A stretch of 64,000 bases of DNA. Source: Bombyx mori. Taxonomy: Eukaryota > Arthropoda > Insecta > Lepidoptera > Bombycidae. A program made the translations under genes and the position numbers. Below, piece after piece: positions 40,401-55,400 of this stretch. The notes under the pieces are model-generated. The model was given only the letters and a program-made list of their open reading frames with translations. It did no database searches and was not told where the DNA came from. Every line of letters starts with the position of its first letter. The stretch's first letter is position 1. Location: assembly GCF_030269925.1 (NCBI RefSeq), contig NC_085112.1, positions 13,517,501 through 13,581,500 on the forward strand, given 5' to 3'.

Positions 40401-43400
40401 TATTGTAGTACTTAGTAGTAAATTAATAATAAGTAGAACTAAATCTTCACGTTGGATCGATAGTGTAGATACGGTAATAGTAATTATTTTATAAGAAGGA
40501 AAATTAAAGTTTCGTGTAAAGTAACACATTACTAACAAACTACTTTCTTTTTATAGTAAATTAAAAATATAAAAGTTATTTTCTCAAAAGTTAGTCTGAA
40601 ACTTCACCAAAATAATTTGTGATAAGTAAAACTACTTAACGAGTTAAGGTTTTCTAGTCTTTGATATAATCGAAATAATACTTTTGAGAAAAAGTAGAAG
40701 ACAAAAAAATGAATGCCTCATAAAATTTCCAGCAGCAACTTCAAGAGTTGCAGCAACAACAGTACCAACAGCAGCTAGCGGCGCAGGAGCAAGCGCTGCA
40801 ACAACAACAACAACAACAACAAAAGAAGCTACAGCAACAACAGCTCCAACAACAACAACAGCAGCAGCAGCAGCAATATGCACAGGAACTGCAGCAGAGG
40901 CCTGAGAGCTACGGACCACAGGTAATGAAGATGATTTTATGTTAACTCCGAATAATTCATTGTATATCTCATGTCTGTGATACATAATAATTTCGGAAGT
41001 ATACATACCCATAGGTAGCTTTCGTTCCTGCACACTGACAATGCCAGAGTCACCGTATAGATATTATCTGGTGCTTAGGATCTCTTCAAAGCTAATTTAA
41101 AGAAGCATTATGTTAATGTAAAAGGGTATTAGACTTTGTAATAAACATGGTCGGTTGTAATCCCACAGTGAAATTATAACTTTATGGGTTTTTAATTTTC
41201 AAAAACTTTAAAATACTACCAGTATTTCTTGATTAAATCAAAGATTATAAGTTTGGCCATTTCTAAAATACTCTGGTTTGGTTTAATATATGTTGTCGTT
41301 GTTGTGGTATGAGGCGATATAGTGGACAGGGTACTGTGACAACAGACGAATTAAGAGAGATGTACAGACCGTTCACCATAAGATGTCCCCTGCCTTGAGA
41401 GTTGGTAGCATTGCCAACGGTGTTGCAAACAATATATGTACCTTTTACCTCCATTATCTTGTGTGTAATGTAAAATTATTGTTTTGGCTTATGTTGCTCT
41501 AATAAAGACCCCCTATATTAGTTTTTCTTCTATATTTTCAAAGTACAGATATGGACTTGGCTTATTTTTATTATATGTCTAGATAATATTTAGCTAAAAG
41601 ACTAGGCAGGTTGTAAATTATGAAACAATTTAAATTTTAAATTATTTATTTATTTCATTTTTCCTCACAGTAATTATGGTCGAAAGAAACGATTCCAGAC
41701 ATATCACTGTCACTTGCATAAGCGTCGTCTAACGTATCCGAATCTGTGCTGCTGTCGTTTCCTAGTTCAATTATGAATTTATCCGTAATATTATCCATGC
41801 AGCCATCACGTTCATAAAATTTGTCTTCTAAATGTTTTACGTGTTCACACTGTTTTTGCCAATCCTGAGGAGTTATCGATGAAAAAGCTTCTTCAGTTAA
41901 CTTCACGATATTACCAGCTTCTTGGCCGACATTATTGCTAGCTACTCGTCTCTTTAAAAGACTCCACATAAACTCAATAACATTTAAGTCACAGTGATAG
42001 GGGGGCAACCTAACCACTTTATGGCTATGACTTATCAATAATTGGTCAGCCTCATAAATGGGCGCTTCTTTGTGCTCTTTTATAATTTGATAAAGCTCTG
42101 CTTTCAACGTTGTTGGTAAATAAGACAATTCCTTATTTGTAATCCATTCTTGCATTTGGAGTTAAGTTAAGAGAGTTTTTATTTTATTTTAATTCTTTAT
42201 GTCAGTAAATTCTTATTACCCATACTAAAGGCATTGTGTCTGAAGCTTGTATCCCCATTTTACAAACCTGTCATGGCGGCGACTCGTGCTCGCACTTGAT
42301 CGAGTCGAATTAAAGGGGCTTGGTTTGCCTTTTCTTTTTCACAAAAGGCACGAATCTTTAACACGATCTCTCTTGCACTGCTTTTAAATGGCTTTGGCAT
42401 GATTAATTTGAAGGATATTAAATATTAACACAAAAACTAACGGCACACGTCACAACAAACAATCTGACAACAACAGATTGACAAAAATGACAAGCAATAG
42501 TGCCAACATCACGGCAGGGGACAACTTACGGTGAACGATCTGTAGTAACGTATGCTGTGATGAACGGCTGCACTAACGTTTCAGTACGGCGCCATCTGAC
42601 GCGATACTTTAAGACAAATATTTTTTGTATGGAAACTATCGACATCTTGTAGCGGATGCCCCTAAAATTACATGTTGTTAAAGCTAAGGTATTTCATTAA
42701 TGTGTAACTAAACACAGAAAAAATAATCATACAAGGCTTTATTTGATATAGACAAATTGATAAAATTTTATCTTTTTGTGCTTTCTAAAAATTGACAAAA
42801 TTCGTAATTTAAAAAAAAATTAGGATAGTTAATGTTACTACCATCTATATATGTATTTGATTCGATCGACGCGACATTAGTGAGTGATGGATTTTTTGGC
42901 GGGAAGGTGAAGTTATGTGATTTGTTTTATTTTGTCTATTTAGTGTTTCTTCAGATTTAAATGTGTAGTAATGGTGGTTTATAAACTGTTTAATATCTGT
43001 GAAAGTGCACAAATGTGGGAAAATGAAACAAAGCCACTAGACGTAACTTCTGGGCTGGTGGTCGTGGCGCCGACGACCGCCGGTCCGGCGTCCCGAGGGG
43101 GAGGGTGATGGGAGAGATGTGCTCCGCACTAAACGCTTCACTTTCCCCCCTCTGCCTTTTCATGAGTTCTGTCTCATGCGAGGTTTGGACGTTGGTTGTT
43201 GAGCGACAGGAGGTTTTAGTCAGTTCGACTCTGACATGCTCCGCCCTCTATCCCCAGTGGAGGGCGGAAGTCCGGCGATTTCCTCCTGACCAAAAAAAAA
43301 AAAAAAAAAGACGTAACTTCTCGGGATCCTCGAAAAAGTCCACTAAAAAAATCTCAGTAAATGACCACCATTTTACTCAGATTATATTTCATCCCAGTTG

Positions 43401-46400
43401 ATTCATGTCTCAAATTAATCATCTTCATTTCATTTCACTCCATATTATCATTTTTCATAAATTTAAGACATGACTTAAAGGTCTTAGTTACGAGGTCATA
43501 AATACCTTGAGTGATGTTTGAGTGCGTGTTGTGCAGCTGGGCGGCGAGGAGTGCGCGTCCGGGTGCTGCGGGCCGGCGGCGGGCGCGGGCGGCGCCGCGG
43601 AGCCGCGCGAGCTGGGCGCCGTGCTGGCCTACCTGCAGCGGGAGGTGCCCTCGCTCGTGGCGCTGCCGCCCAACGAGCTGCGCACTCTGGTGTTGCAGGC
43701 GAGTGCCACACCAACCCACTATAAATACTTGCTACAAACGAAAATACAATAGGCAAATTACCAGATTCTTTATTGATACAAATTAAAAAACTAATCACGC
43801 TATTCATGTTATACCGAGTCTTAGAGTTTCGCGAGAAAGAAAAAAAATAGCCTTCTGAGTCATCTCAAACATATTACAAGGCTCTTTTAAAATTTAAGAT
43901 TTTAGAACTTCTGGCTGAACAAACAATTGCCTACGTTTTGTCTTTTGAATAGAATAATAATTGTATGTTTCAATTATATAAGCCTATGAACACACATTCT
44001 TATATTTGTTCGAACTATAATGAAACGTGTCGCTTGAAGTTACTATATATTGCTTTTCTCTCTTCCTCTACACAGATAAAATAAAAAAGTGCGTTAAAAG
44101 CCACCGCTTAATTTAACATAAACAAATAACATTACAAATACATAGCTAATAAGCTACTACTATTCAACATGATGTTTGCTAAAGCCGATAAAGTGATAAA
44201 TTAAAGTAATAATTATTAAACGATCCTTTGTGTAGGTGATGCAGCAGAAGTCTCAGGAGATTCTCTCTGGTAAATGTGGAGAACTGGAAGGTGAATGGTT
44301 GGAGGGCGAGGAGCGCCACGCGCGCCGCCTGTTGGCCGCCGCCGAGCAGGCGCTCGCCACCGACTACACCACCAGGCACCACCATCACCACCACGTCGAC
44401 GTACCGGTAACGATTCAATCTTAATCTTGAAATTATATTTTTACTAGCTGGCCCGGCAGATCTGTAGTGCCTCAATCAATAAATAAAAGACCTAAACTTT
44501 TGTATAAAATAAACTTAAAAGAAACAAAAGGAATCCGTCCGACGGACACATCAAAGAAAAAACAAAATTGTTATTATTTTTTTAATTCCGAGCATTTTCA
44601 TATTTATCTACTTTTTAAACCTTCTCTGGACTAACACAAATAATTCAAGACCAAAATTAGCCAAATCTGTCCAGCCGTTTTCGAGTTTTAGCGAGACTAA
44701 CGAACAGCAATTCATTTTTATATATACATAGATTGTGTTCAATTATTGCTACAGACGTATCGACTGATGCTGCCGGTCTTGAGGCCCACTATAGATGTGT
44801 CAATTGTTTTGGAAAAACATTTAGGATCGCCGCACACATTGCCAACCACAAAACACTCTCACCAGAATATTTCCTGTAATTTTGATACATTTTATATGTA
44901 GCGTGTGGCGGCCACCGGCGTGAACTGTGTGCGGCGAGTCAATATAAAATGTATGAAAATTACAGGAAATATACCAGTGGCGGCGTTTTGTGGTTGTGGT
45001 CGGTGGCCCGTGTGCGGCGGCCGTTATTCGATCAATGATTACCTTGTCGCACAAAGTGTAGCCTTTCGGTACAGTGCCACTGGTTCGTGCGCTCACATCA
45101 TGCGCTAGTTACTAATAAAATCAACAATGACATAAATGATAAGCATGGCCACATATTTGTTTCAGCAACAGCAGAACAACGGCTGTCAGTTCCGGGTAGG
45201 CGGGTCACCCCCGTCCGGTGCATTGGAGCCGACGACGCTGCCCCGGGGGACGGAGGAGGATGTGCAGCCGCCCCCCGACCTCCAACAGCACTTCGCCCTT
45301 CCACCTCCCACCCTTCCCTATGACGACTATAGGTATGCAATAATGCGCAATTTCTTGTTATTTATAGAGTAGTACCATTTGAAATATTTCCACAGTTGCC
45401 ACATTAGTTCACTTAGCGAAACCTGTAGATTCCACTATGTCAAAGTCGAAGAATTTTAGATAAGGTTCCTGGCAAAATGTCCTTCCAAATAATGTGATAT
45501 AGTTTTGTGTTATGTAATTACCCAATTTTGAGTTTTACTACGAGCAATAAAGGTGTCGAAAAAGTATTACTACACTAAATAAAATAAACATATATTGTAA
45601 ATGAACAGATCGTCGTCGTACACCCCTCCGTTAACGGAACCCCAGCCCCGGCATCCGCAGCAGACAGCACCCCAGCAACACGCCAAGCGCGAACACCACC
45701 ACGCCAATCCCACCAGCAAGAAAAAGGTTAGCTTAGATCTCTGGATAATTTACATAACTGTCCCGCACCTGGGGATCCCATTCCACAAGTAGTTACCTAG
45801 GTAGTGATGCATAACAATCGCGCGGTGTTATATTATATGCATTAAACTTTCGACCGTGACGCTACTGTCTTTTAATAATTTTGAAGAACAAATTACATCT
45901 GAGAGATACTTTCAATTGAACAAACTATTTTTTGTCAAGGTTTATAAACATTTTAAATGATGAAATCAAAGCAAGTGACGTTAACATTTCAAAATCCGGA
46001 TCGTCTCAATAATGGAAAAATGAATAATGTAATTGTTATCCAGAGTCGCGGCGGAGGCGCCAGCGGGGGCGCGCGGGCGCGGGTGGGGGAGGCGGCGGCA
46101 CCCGCGGCGCCCGCGCCCGCCGCCTACTGCGCCATGGACGTGGACGGCGAGACCGACTCCAACCACGACACCGCACTCACGCTGGCGTGCGCCGGCGGCC
46201 ACGAGGACCTCGTCGAGCTGCTGCTGTCCCGCGGGGCGGACATCGAGCATCGCGACAAGAAGGTGCGACCACATATAAATAACCCAATATTTACTGGACT
46301 TTGTCAGCCCACTGAGTTTCTCACCGGATCTTCTCAGTGGGTCGCGTTTCCGATCCGGTGATAGATTCTGCGAAGCACGGCTCTTGCTAGGCCCAGTGCT

Positions 46401-49400
46401 AGCAACACTCCGGTTTGAGCCCCGTGAGCTCACCTACACACGTTAGGGTGAAGCTGAAATAGCCTCTCAAGGGTATCAGCATAGGCAGGAAAAAAAATCG
46501 AGACAATCGACTAGGATGAATTTTTAAATGTAGTTTGTATCGTGACTTGAAATATAGTATAGTAAAAAATATTGATCTTATCAGTTTCAATTCAGTTAGA
46601 TATTCAACTAAACAACGTATCAAACTTAGGGTTTCACTCCACTTATCCTGGCGGCTACGGCCGGTCACGAGAAGATCGTCGAGATCCTTTTGAACCACGG
46701 CGCAGATATCGAGGCGCAGTCGGAACGCACAAAGGACACTCCCTTGTCGCTGGCGTGCAGCGGCGGCCGCTACGAAGTAGTCGAACTCATCCTCAGCCAC
46801 GGCGCCAACAAGGAGCACCGCAACGTATCCGACTACACGCCACTGTCGCTGGCCGCCTCCGGGGGCTACGTCAACATCATCCGGCTACTGCTCACGCACC
46901 AGGTAAGTGTGATGCGCTGGAACTCTGGAAATCATTATTATCTGTAATGTAATGACAAAAGTTCCGTAACTAAACCTTAACTTCTCAGGCGGAAATCAAT
47001 TCTCGCACTGGCTCGAAACTGGGTATATCACCGCTGATGTTGGCCGCCATGAACGGTCACACGGCAGCGGTGCGACTCCTTCTCGACTGCGGGTCCGATA
47101 TTAATGCGCAGATAGAAACCAACAGGAACACGGCGCTCACCCTCGCTTGTTTCCAAGGTACCTCCTAATGTAGTAGCTAGCTGAATTAGAGGTGGGCTCG
47201 AAATCAAATCTCATGTAAACTCAAAAAGCGGGCTTGTCGACTCTAAACAAGGAACCATTCATGAAAATCGTAACATTCATTTTGTACTGAACAAGCTTGA
47301 AATGTTTTGGACATTGTCAATTTCGCTGTGCAGGTCGACATGAGGTCGTCAGCTTGTTGCTGGATCGCAAAGCGAACGTGGAGCACCGCGCCAAGACCGG
47401 CCTCACGCCGCTCATGGAGGCGGCCAGCGGCGGATACGTGGAGGTGGGACGCGTGCTGCTCGACAAGGGCGCTGACGTCAACGCGCCGCCCGTGCCCTCC
47501 TCCCGGGACACCGCCCTCACCATCGCCGCAGACAAGGGACACACCAAGTTCGTCGAACTGCTGCTGCAGAGGTAGCTTCCTTTCGCTTTGCTGAAGATTG
47601 CTTTGACTCATCAAACCAAAAGCCATGAATGTTTCGTCGCTGACGAGCAGGATAGCCTTTTTTTTGCTTAGATGGGTGGACGAGCTCACAGTCCACTTGG
47701 TGTTAAATGGTTACTGAAGCGTATAGACATCTACGACGTAAATGCGCCACCCCACCTTGAGATATAATCACTAAGGTCTCAGAATAGTTAGTTACAACGG
47801 CTGCCCCACACTTCCAACCGAAACGCGTTCCTGCTTCACGGCAGAAATAGGCAGGGCGGTGGTACCTACCCGCGCGGCCTCACAAGGTGTCCTACCGCCA
47901 GTAATTACACAAATTATAATTTTGTGGGTTAAATTTTTATTACACGATGTTGTTCCTTCACAGTGGGTGTCAATCGTGAACATTTTTTGAGTACGTATGT
48001 CATTAAAAAAATTGGTACCCGCCTGCGGGATTCTAACACCGGTGCATCGCTTAATACGAATGCACCGGACGTCTTATCCCTTAGGCCACGACGACATTAC
48101 TTACTACCTGTGCGAGCTCATAAAAACCCTATCACCGATTGCACCAAATTGCGACCTTCATTTTATTACACGATGTTTGTCGTGTAAACCTCTGGATACT
48201 TCGAACATTTAGTATTTTTCACGATCATGAGTAGTTTACGACTGAGTAATTTACGACTATTAAAAACAATAATTGTTACCTTGAATGTCCATCCAGGCGA
48301 GCCGCCGTCGAAGTAAAGAACAAGAAAGGCAACTCCCCCCTTTGGCTCGCCGCTAACGGCGGACATCTCGCCGTTGTCGAGATGCTGTACGCAGCCGGCG
48401 CTGACATCGACTCTCAAGACAATAGAAAGGTATATTGACTGTTTGATTCGAATTGCAAAATACTAACAAAAAATGAAAACGGTTAAAATAAAAATAAAAT
48501 TTTATAAATTTCATGGAAATAGAGTATTGTAATACAAATGTTATAGGTTTCGTGTTTGATGGCTGCCTTTCGTAAAGGTCACATAAAAGTGGTCAAATGG
48601 ATGGTCGGGGTCGTCACGCAGTTCCCTTCAGATCAGGAGATGACTAGGTAACTTTCAATTTAATTTAATTGTATTGCTTGGTCTTAATGGGAGCCCCTGG
48701 TAAAAAAATCTGGATACTTACATTCTTAAATTTATTTGACTTGCTATTAAATTGTGCTCTTTATTAGTTTTTATTTTTAAAATAAATCTGGTTTATTGAG
48801 TGTTATATTGAATTGTCTGCCTGCTTCGTTGTCCAGGTACATCTGTACCATCTCGGACAAGGAGCTTTTGGAGAAGTGCCAAGAGTGCGTGCGCGTGATC
48901 CGCGCCGCCAAGGAGACGCAGGCCGCACGCGCCAACCAGAACGCAACCATCCTCCTCGAAGAACTTGACGCAGAGAGAGAGCGGGAACTCTGTCGAAGGC
49001 AGGCCGCTGCCAGGAGACGGGAACGGAAGAAGAAGAAGAAGATGGAAAAAAAGGTAGGAAGGACTTTCATTAAGCGAGTATCGCGATTATTTAAGCTGCT
49101 TTTAAATTTTATTATTGATGATAGCTGAGTCCCCCGATGCTATCCGCGGTTATTGTTGTACCGCGGGTCACGCTGCGGGGCGAAGCTAGTCTAAAAAAGT
49201 TACTCCTTAAATCATCAGCTACCTATCAGTGGAAGTATCGTCAAAATCGGTCCAGTCGTTCCAGAGATTAGCCAGATCAAACAGACAGACAAAAATAATT
49301 TTTTTTGGTATATGTACTACGGTATACATACTTACGCATTTAATAAAAATTGTTATTGCATAATTACAAACAGACACTCCAATTTTATTTATTTGTATAG

Positions 49401-52400
49401 ATGAAATGATTAAATAAAAAAATAAAGATATAATTAACCAACATGGTTAAAATTTTTCATTACACAGTTTGTAAAAACAATCTTACAGGAGGAACGTCGC
49501 AAGATGCAAGCGGAGCCGGACAAGAACTCCGAATGTAGTGACAAAGCGCTCGGAGACTGTTCCGAGGGCGGCGAAGGGGACGACGAACCCAGCCCTAAGG
49601 AAGAGGGCGACTCCGGCATCGATGCCAACTCACAGGTAAAAATATTCAATACAGTAGGTAAATGGATTTATTTGTTTAATCAACCTTATTGGCACTGATT
49701 GATAGATGCGGTGTCCTAGCAAGACTAAGCTGTCATTATATTTCTTACACTGTGGCATGAATAAGCAGTGTCGAAAACTCACTTGCATAACAGATCTATC
49801 CATTAAACTTAATCAAAAACACTAGTCTCAAAACTCCAGTATAATAACACTACTTTACAAGGTTTTTTACCCAGAGATGAAACTGATATGTATCGGTAGA
49901 GTTATAAACCCTTACTTAAAAACTGAAGCTGGAAAAAAATTAGGACGTCCAATTTTGTAAATATTGATTATATTTATTTATTATAATTTTTATACAGTTA
50001 TCTTAAAAACAAATAAAAAATGGGTCGTGTTACTTCTTCTTTTATACTGATTCATATCAGTTTCCCTTATTTATAGACCAACAGTAATTCGCTAACATAT
50101 TTTTATCCCAAAATCCTTGGTATCTTCCCTCGAAAAACTTCAAATCCTGGTGAAAACGTTCGCCATGCTCATCACTCACGCTTCCCAAGTTCTCAGGAAA
50201 AAAGACCAGATGAGAATGTAAAAAATGAATTTTTAACGACATATTTACTCCCATTCTTTGGTAATTTCTCAGTAAATTGGAAATAATTTCTGCTAACTGT
50301 TTCCTATTCAGATTTATTGTTTCCTAAGAAATTTTTCACTAATGCTCTAAATGAATACCAAGCATCTTTTTCGACATTGGATAAGTTACCATCAAAATTT
50401 TCATCCTTTAATATTTAATTATTTGGGGACCCACAAATATTTCTTCTTTGAGTTTTGCATCAGATAAACTAGCTTGTCCATCTTTGTCAAGTGCTTTGAC
50501 AAAGTTTTTCATTAATCCCAGTTAGATGTAATAGCTGTAAGTTGGGTAATGATGGATTAGGAACTTTTTCAGAATGTAGCACAGGTTTTGTGACTGATGC
50601 AACATCAGGATATTGTATGTGCTTTCGGTTTTTGTTGTTAAAACCTGTAGTTTCAGTGAGGCAGAAGTAACAGTCAGTAGTATGATTTGTTAGTTCTCTC
50701 CATCTCTATCTCTCTATCATTGGGATGCCGAATCGTAAATGTTTTCTTTTTCCTGCAGCCCAGTTCAATAATATACTTCTGCAATTTTCGCACACTACAC
50801 CAGGAACCCATTTTTTATCAAGGTTTGTTACCGATTTGAAAGTAATGGAACTAGGCTCCTTTTACGTGATTCAGTGATTGGTCTCTTCTTTTTTGGCAAA
50901 ATAATTCAACCACAAACATAGCAAAAGTTATTTGGGTATAATTTACACTGCCTTGATGATATTTTAAAACAAATAAAAATGTTTGAATAACACTTAAACG
51001 CAATAAAAACAAACTAAAAACTCAGATACGGCTAACAAGGTAGCTTACTTAGGTGAATTCTGGTGAATGTGGTTATATCAAAAACTTGACGTGATAAAAT
51101 TATGAGACATATATTTTTGTAGTAAGGGGGCACGTAGAAAACACGCCCAATATGAATTATCTTTGGGTAAAAGAAAAACTTTTTTTTTGTAAAGTAGTGT
51201 AATTATTGTTAATTTACATCCAAAGTAAAGTGATTAATTACAAGACGTTCATATTTTATTAATGTTTGTACAAATATATAAATAACGGTCTGTTTGATTT
51301 CCACAAGGACCACGACCACGTTACTTCCTTTAAAACAAAACAAACAAAAACGTATTTAGCCTTAAAATATGTTCTTTATACTTTGTAACCTAGTGTTTGA
51401 TCTTTCTTAAGGCAAGAATTCGTATTGTTATAAGGTTTAAACAAATGACAAATAATATAGGGTTCGTGTTCGTCGTCCGATGTGAAGGCTCCTCCCGTAC
51501 AACCCGCCAAGAGTAAGAAAAAGAAAAAAGAGGACAAGGCATCTCCTCCACCACCTCCCAGTACCGTCAAGAAACAACCTGACAAAGTGAGTATCGCTAA
51601 AAAAACGATTTAGTAATAGCAAGTTGCAGTGTTTTTTTTTGTTATCGATTATTCTACTTTTAGTCCAACTTGACATATAATCTGTACATAAACTGTAGCG
51701 TGAAATTGGAACCCGTAAACACACGTGACATAAAAATACTCAAAAATGTATAGTAACATATTAGACATGCCTTGTCTCGCTTGTAATCGCGTGTACAGTA
51801 ATGGAAAACTTCATGTAATGTCATTCCACAGCCTAAACCTAAGATAGAGACAAAACCCGAACGAGAACCAACTCCCAAACCTGACAAGAAGGAGAAGGAA
51901 AATGTAGCACCGTCTTCGCCGCCGACACCTAAACCGGTCGAGAGACGACTGCCCGAGCGGAAGGAGAAGTGAGTCTTGGCCTTTAATTGTACACGTATTG
52001 TATTGTTTAAATATTCACTTATACGGCGTATGTTTAAGGATATACTTCACATACATTCAATCCATTAGCGTTTATAACCCAAAAAAAATATATTTGCGTA
52101 ATATACAACAAATTCCTCGTTTTCATGTTAATTTTGAAAACAAATGAAGCGTTATCATTATAATGAATTTAAAGAATAATAAACGATATATATACCTAAT
52201 TTTTCGACGCATTGACAGATTAAAACTTGAGACAAAATAGGAATTGTTTGTTTTTCGCTTCACGCTTCATACAATATAATTGTAATTTTACAATTGAGTA
52301 CCAATGAAAACAAACTAACGCTTAACCAACCCAAATGACAATAATAGTTCTTCAAATAAAGAAACTAAAATTACATTGTTAAAAACATGGTAATGTAAAA

Positions 52401-55400
52401 AATTAGTTTCAGTTAATGCATTATATGAACGTACTATTTGTATTATGTGAAGGCTAAATATATATTTTGTTAATTTCACATTACTAACAGTTTTTATTAA
52501 AGTTTTCAATATAAACATGTGTTGGTATGTTTTTGTTGCAAATAAATAAGGGTTTCTATAGAACAAACTCACCTACCTACAAACCAGTGCAATACCTTAA
52601 CACGATCAAAATTAAATGCTCTAAATATGAGTATGAAAAAGGGGCTTACTTGAATTGTTCTTACAGAAAATCCGAAGAGGAAAGTCCTAAGAGCATAACA
52701 GTAGCAAACGTTAACAAGTATGGAAACAACAGAAAGAGCCAGGTATTCGAATCGAGTCGGCTTAATTTGGACGATACAGAGACGACTGATAAAAATAAGA
52801 AGACCTCAAGCACACAACAGTAAGTCCAAATTATAACATTGAACATGATTTAGCACCTTAATTTGGTATTAAGATTTCGTAGTAAATTCATTTTAATTTT
52901 ATATAATAACAGCATCGCTATTGATTGTTTAAAATATGAATACAATTAAATTAAAAATAAAATTTTGATCGAAAAATTATAGTATGCATGTTTTTACTTT
53001 TGCATGAATTAATTGGTATAATTTTGTTTGTAATTTCGTTGGTTGACAATTTTTGTGGATTATTGTGCAGTGACATATAAACTATGGTGCAAAAGCGTAA
53101 ATGTGCATGTCCTTAAGAGTCTAAAATTCAAAAAAAGAAATTTTGACACTAAGATTTTAGGAATAACCTAATAAATGTGTTTTGATGCAGATGGGAGATC
53201 GAAGCCAAGAGTACTTCTCCCAAAGCTGGTTGCGTCGGAGGTCGCCGCGAGGAGGGCTGGAAGGAAGTTGTGCGCAAATCTAGTGTACAAACTGTATCCA
53301 CAGTCGAACCTGGGTACGTAGATATATAACGTATTATTTCTAATAAAACTCCACTACAATAAGATCTGATTTTAAATCGCTTTTCTTAGGTTGACTTGTA
53401 TCTGTAGTATATACTATATAATATAATATTTTAACTTGTCTACTTTAAAACTTACAATGATTTAAAAAAATTACTAATGTAATATAATTTATTACTTTCG
53501 CCTAATATCATGATAAAGATAACAAGTTTTTTTTTTTAAGTATTTGTCCTATTCGCTATTGAAGCGAATTATTTTAAACTTCAAACTACTTTTTTTTATT
53601 TGTATATAGAACAAAATGAAATAAATCTTTAAAATTTATCGCACAAATTCAATTCAGGTGCAAGAAAGTGTCCGTTGCATCACACGCGATATCTCGTGTG
53701 ATCGGTCGCGCTGGCAGTAACATTAACGCCATCCGCTCGGTCACCGGCGCCCACATCGAGGTCGACAAGCAAAGTAAGGGGCAGGGCGAGAGGATCATCA
53801 CGATTAAGTAAGTCTTCTGCAAAATACCTTACTAGAACTGTACTTCTTTTTGCTTAGCGACTACTGTACCACGAGCCAACACACTAGACGATCTAAAGAA
53901 GGAGAGACATAATAATTCTTTAAATTTTTGTCGTACAATTTTAACTACTTAGATACATACTTGAAATACCTCTGTAGCTGTATGTATAAATATCATCATC
54001 ATCATTCTTTCCTATTACCCTCTGCTGGGGTGTAGGGCACGAATCAAATTCTCCCATTTACATGTATAAATATATATACATATGTAAATAAATTTAATTC
54101 AGGTTTACGAAAACGTTTTAACTGCTTTTGTATTACCCAAGCTCGGGTAATGAGCTATTGATGTGATTTAACCATAGTAATATTTTAATGAAACGGTATT
54201 GTAGAATGTGCGATGTGCATGTTATTTTCAAAACAAAGTAATGCCATTGAAACAATGTAGACAAGTTTTTATCCTTAAAATTGATGTATTTGTGTAGGGG
54301 CTCGGCTGAAGCCACAAAGCAAGCCGGCGTTCTGATCGCAGCTATGATCCGCGACCCCGAGGCTGATCTGGGAGCGCTGCTGCCGCGCGCCAAGCCGGCC
54401 CCCGCACCGCATCCTGCCAAACCTGTCAAGCAACCCGCCGCCAAGGTACTTCGATAACATTACAAACTTCAATTGTATCTTGAATTTTTATTTATTTGGT
54501 AGGGTCATTTGATGTTATCTAACTGAATGTAAAAAAAGGTTATTTTAATATATTTATGGTTTGGAAATATCAATACGTGGACATCTGACCTTTATAACCT
54601 CTAATGCTGACATAAAAATCAGAGATCACAACAAAATTTATTACTGGTACAGATTTATAATAATAATAAATACGAGGTAAGGTTAGGGGAATTGACAGTT
54701 GATTCATGATTATGGAAAGGAAAATTGCTTCTTTTTAACTTAAAAAAAAAAAGCGTTGTTAAAAAATTGGAAGTTATATAAAGTTATATGACCAAAAAAA
54801 TTTGTATATATACTTAACTTTTGAAACGAATGTATTGTGGTATGTTATATATACTTGTCATGTGTATATTATACTTGTCATTCATTAAAAATGGCGCATG
54901 ATGTGCAACTTTCATGCCGTCTGCATGGGGTGAAGCTAGCTTAATGCCACTGTAACTGTGAAACGATAACATGTGTTGTATGCAGCCTGGCCAGCCGGGC
55001 GCCCCGTGTCCGACGAGCAGCAGCGCGGCGCCGGCCCGCAGCGCGCCCGCCGCCCGCCCCGCGCCCGCACGCGTGCCCGCACGACACGCGCCCACACGTA
55101 CGCACGGTAACATTCCTACGCCCTGACGCCACTGGCCATGCTGCCTATTTCTGCATCAATCCATTCCAGGAACAGGGTAAACATTATTCTAATGATAATT
55201 AAATGCTAACCTCATGTCTAAAACTGAACAGTGGCCTTTCAGAAAGTGATGCTTATTGTAATCGCTTAAAAACAGTAGATTAGATTGAGGATTGAAGCGA
55301 ATAACAAAATAACAGTCTTACTGCTGCAAGACAGCATAAATTAATTAAAGATACACTAGTTTTAGTAATGATTCACTTGGTAATGCTGATATGTATGGCT

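Noticed and set aside
40644..41033. 129-codon minus-strand ORF with Val/Ala runs
   Set aside because: Antisense reading of the CAA/CAG repeat of exon 16.
47297..47333. Upstream extension of exon 24 to 47297
   Set aside because: The open frame continues there, but the acceptor gtgcag at 47333 and the match to other Mask proteins fix the start at 47334.
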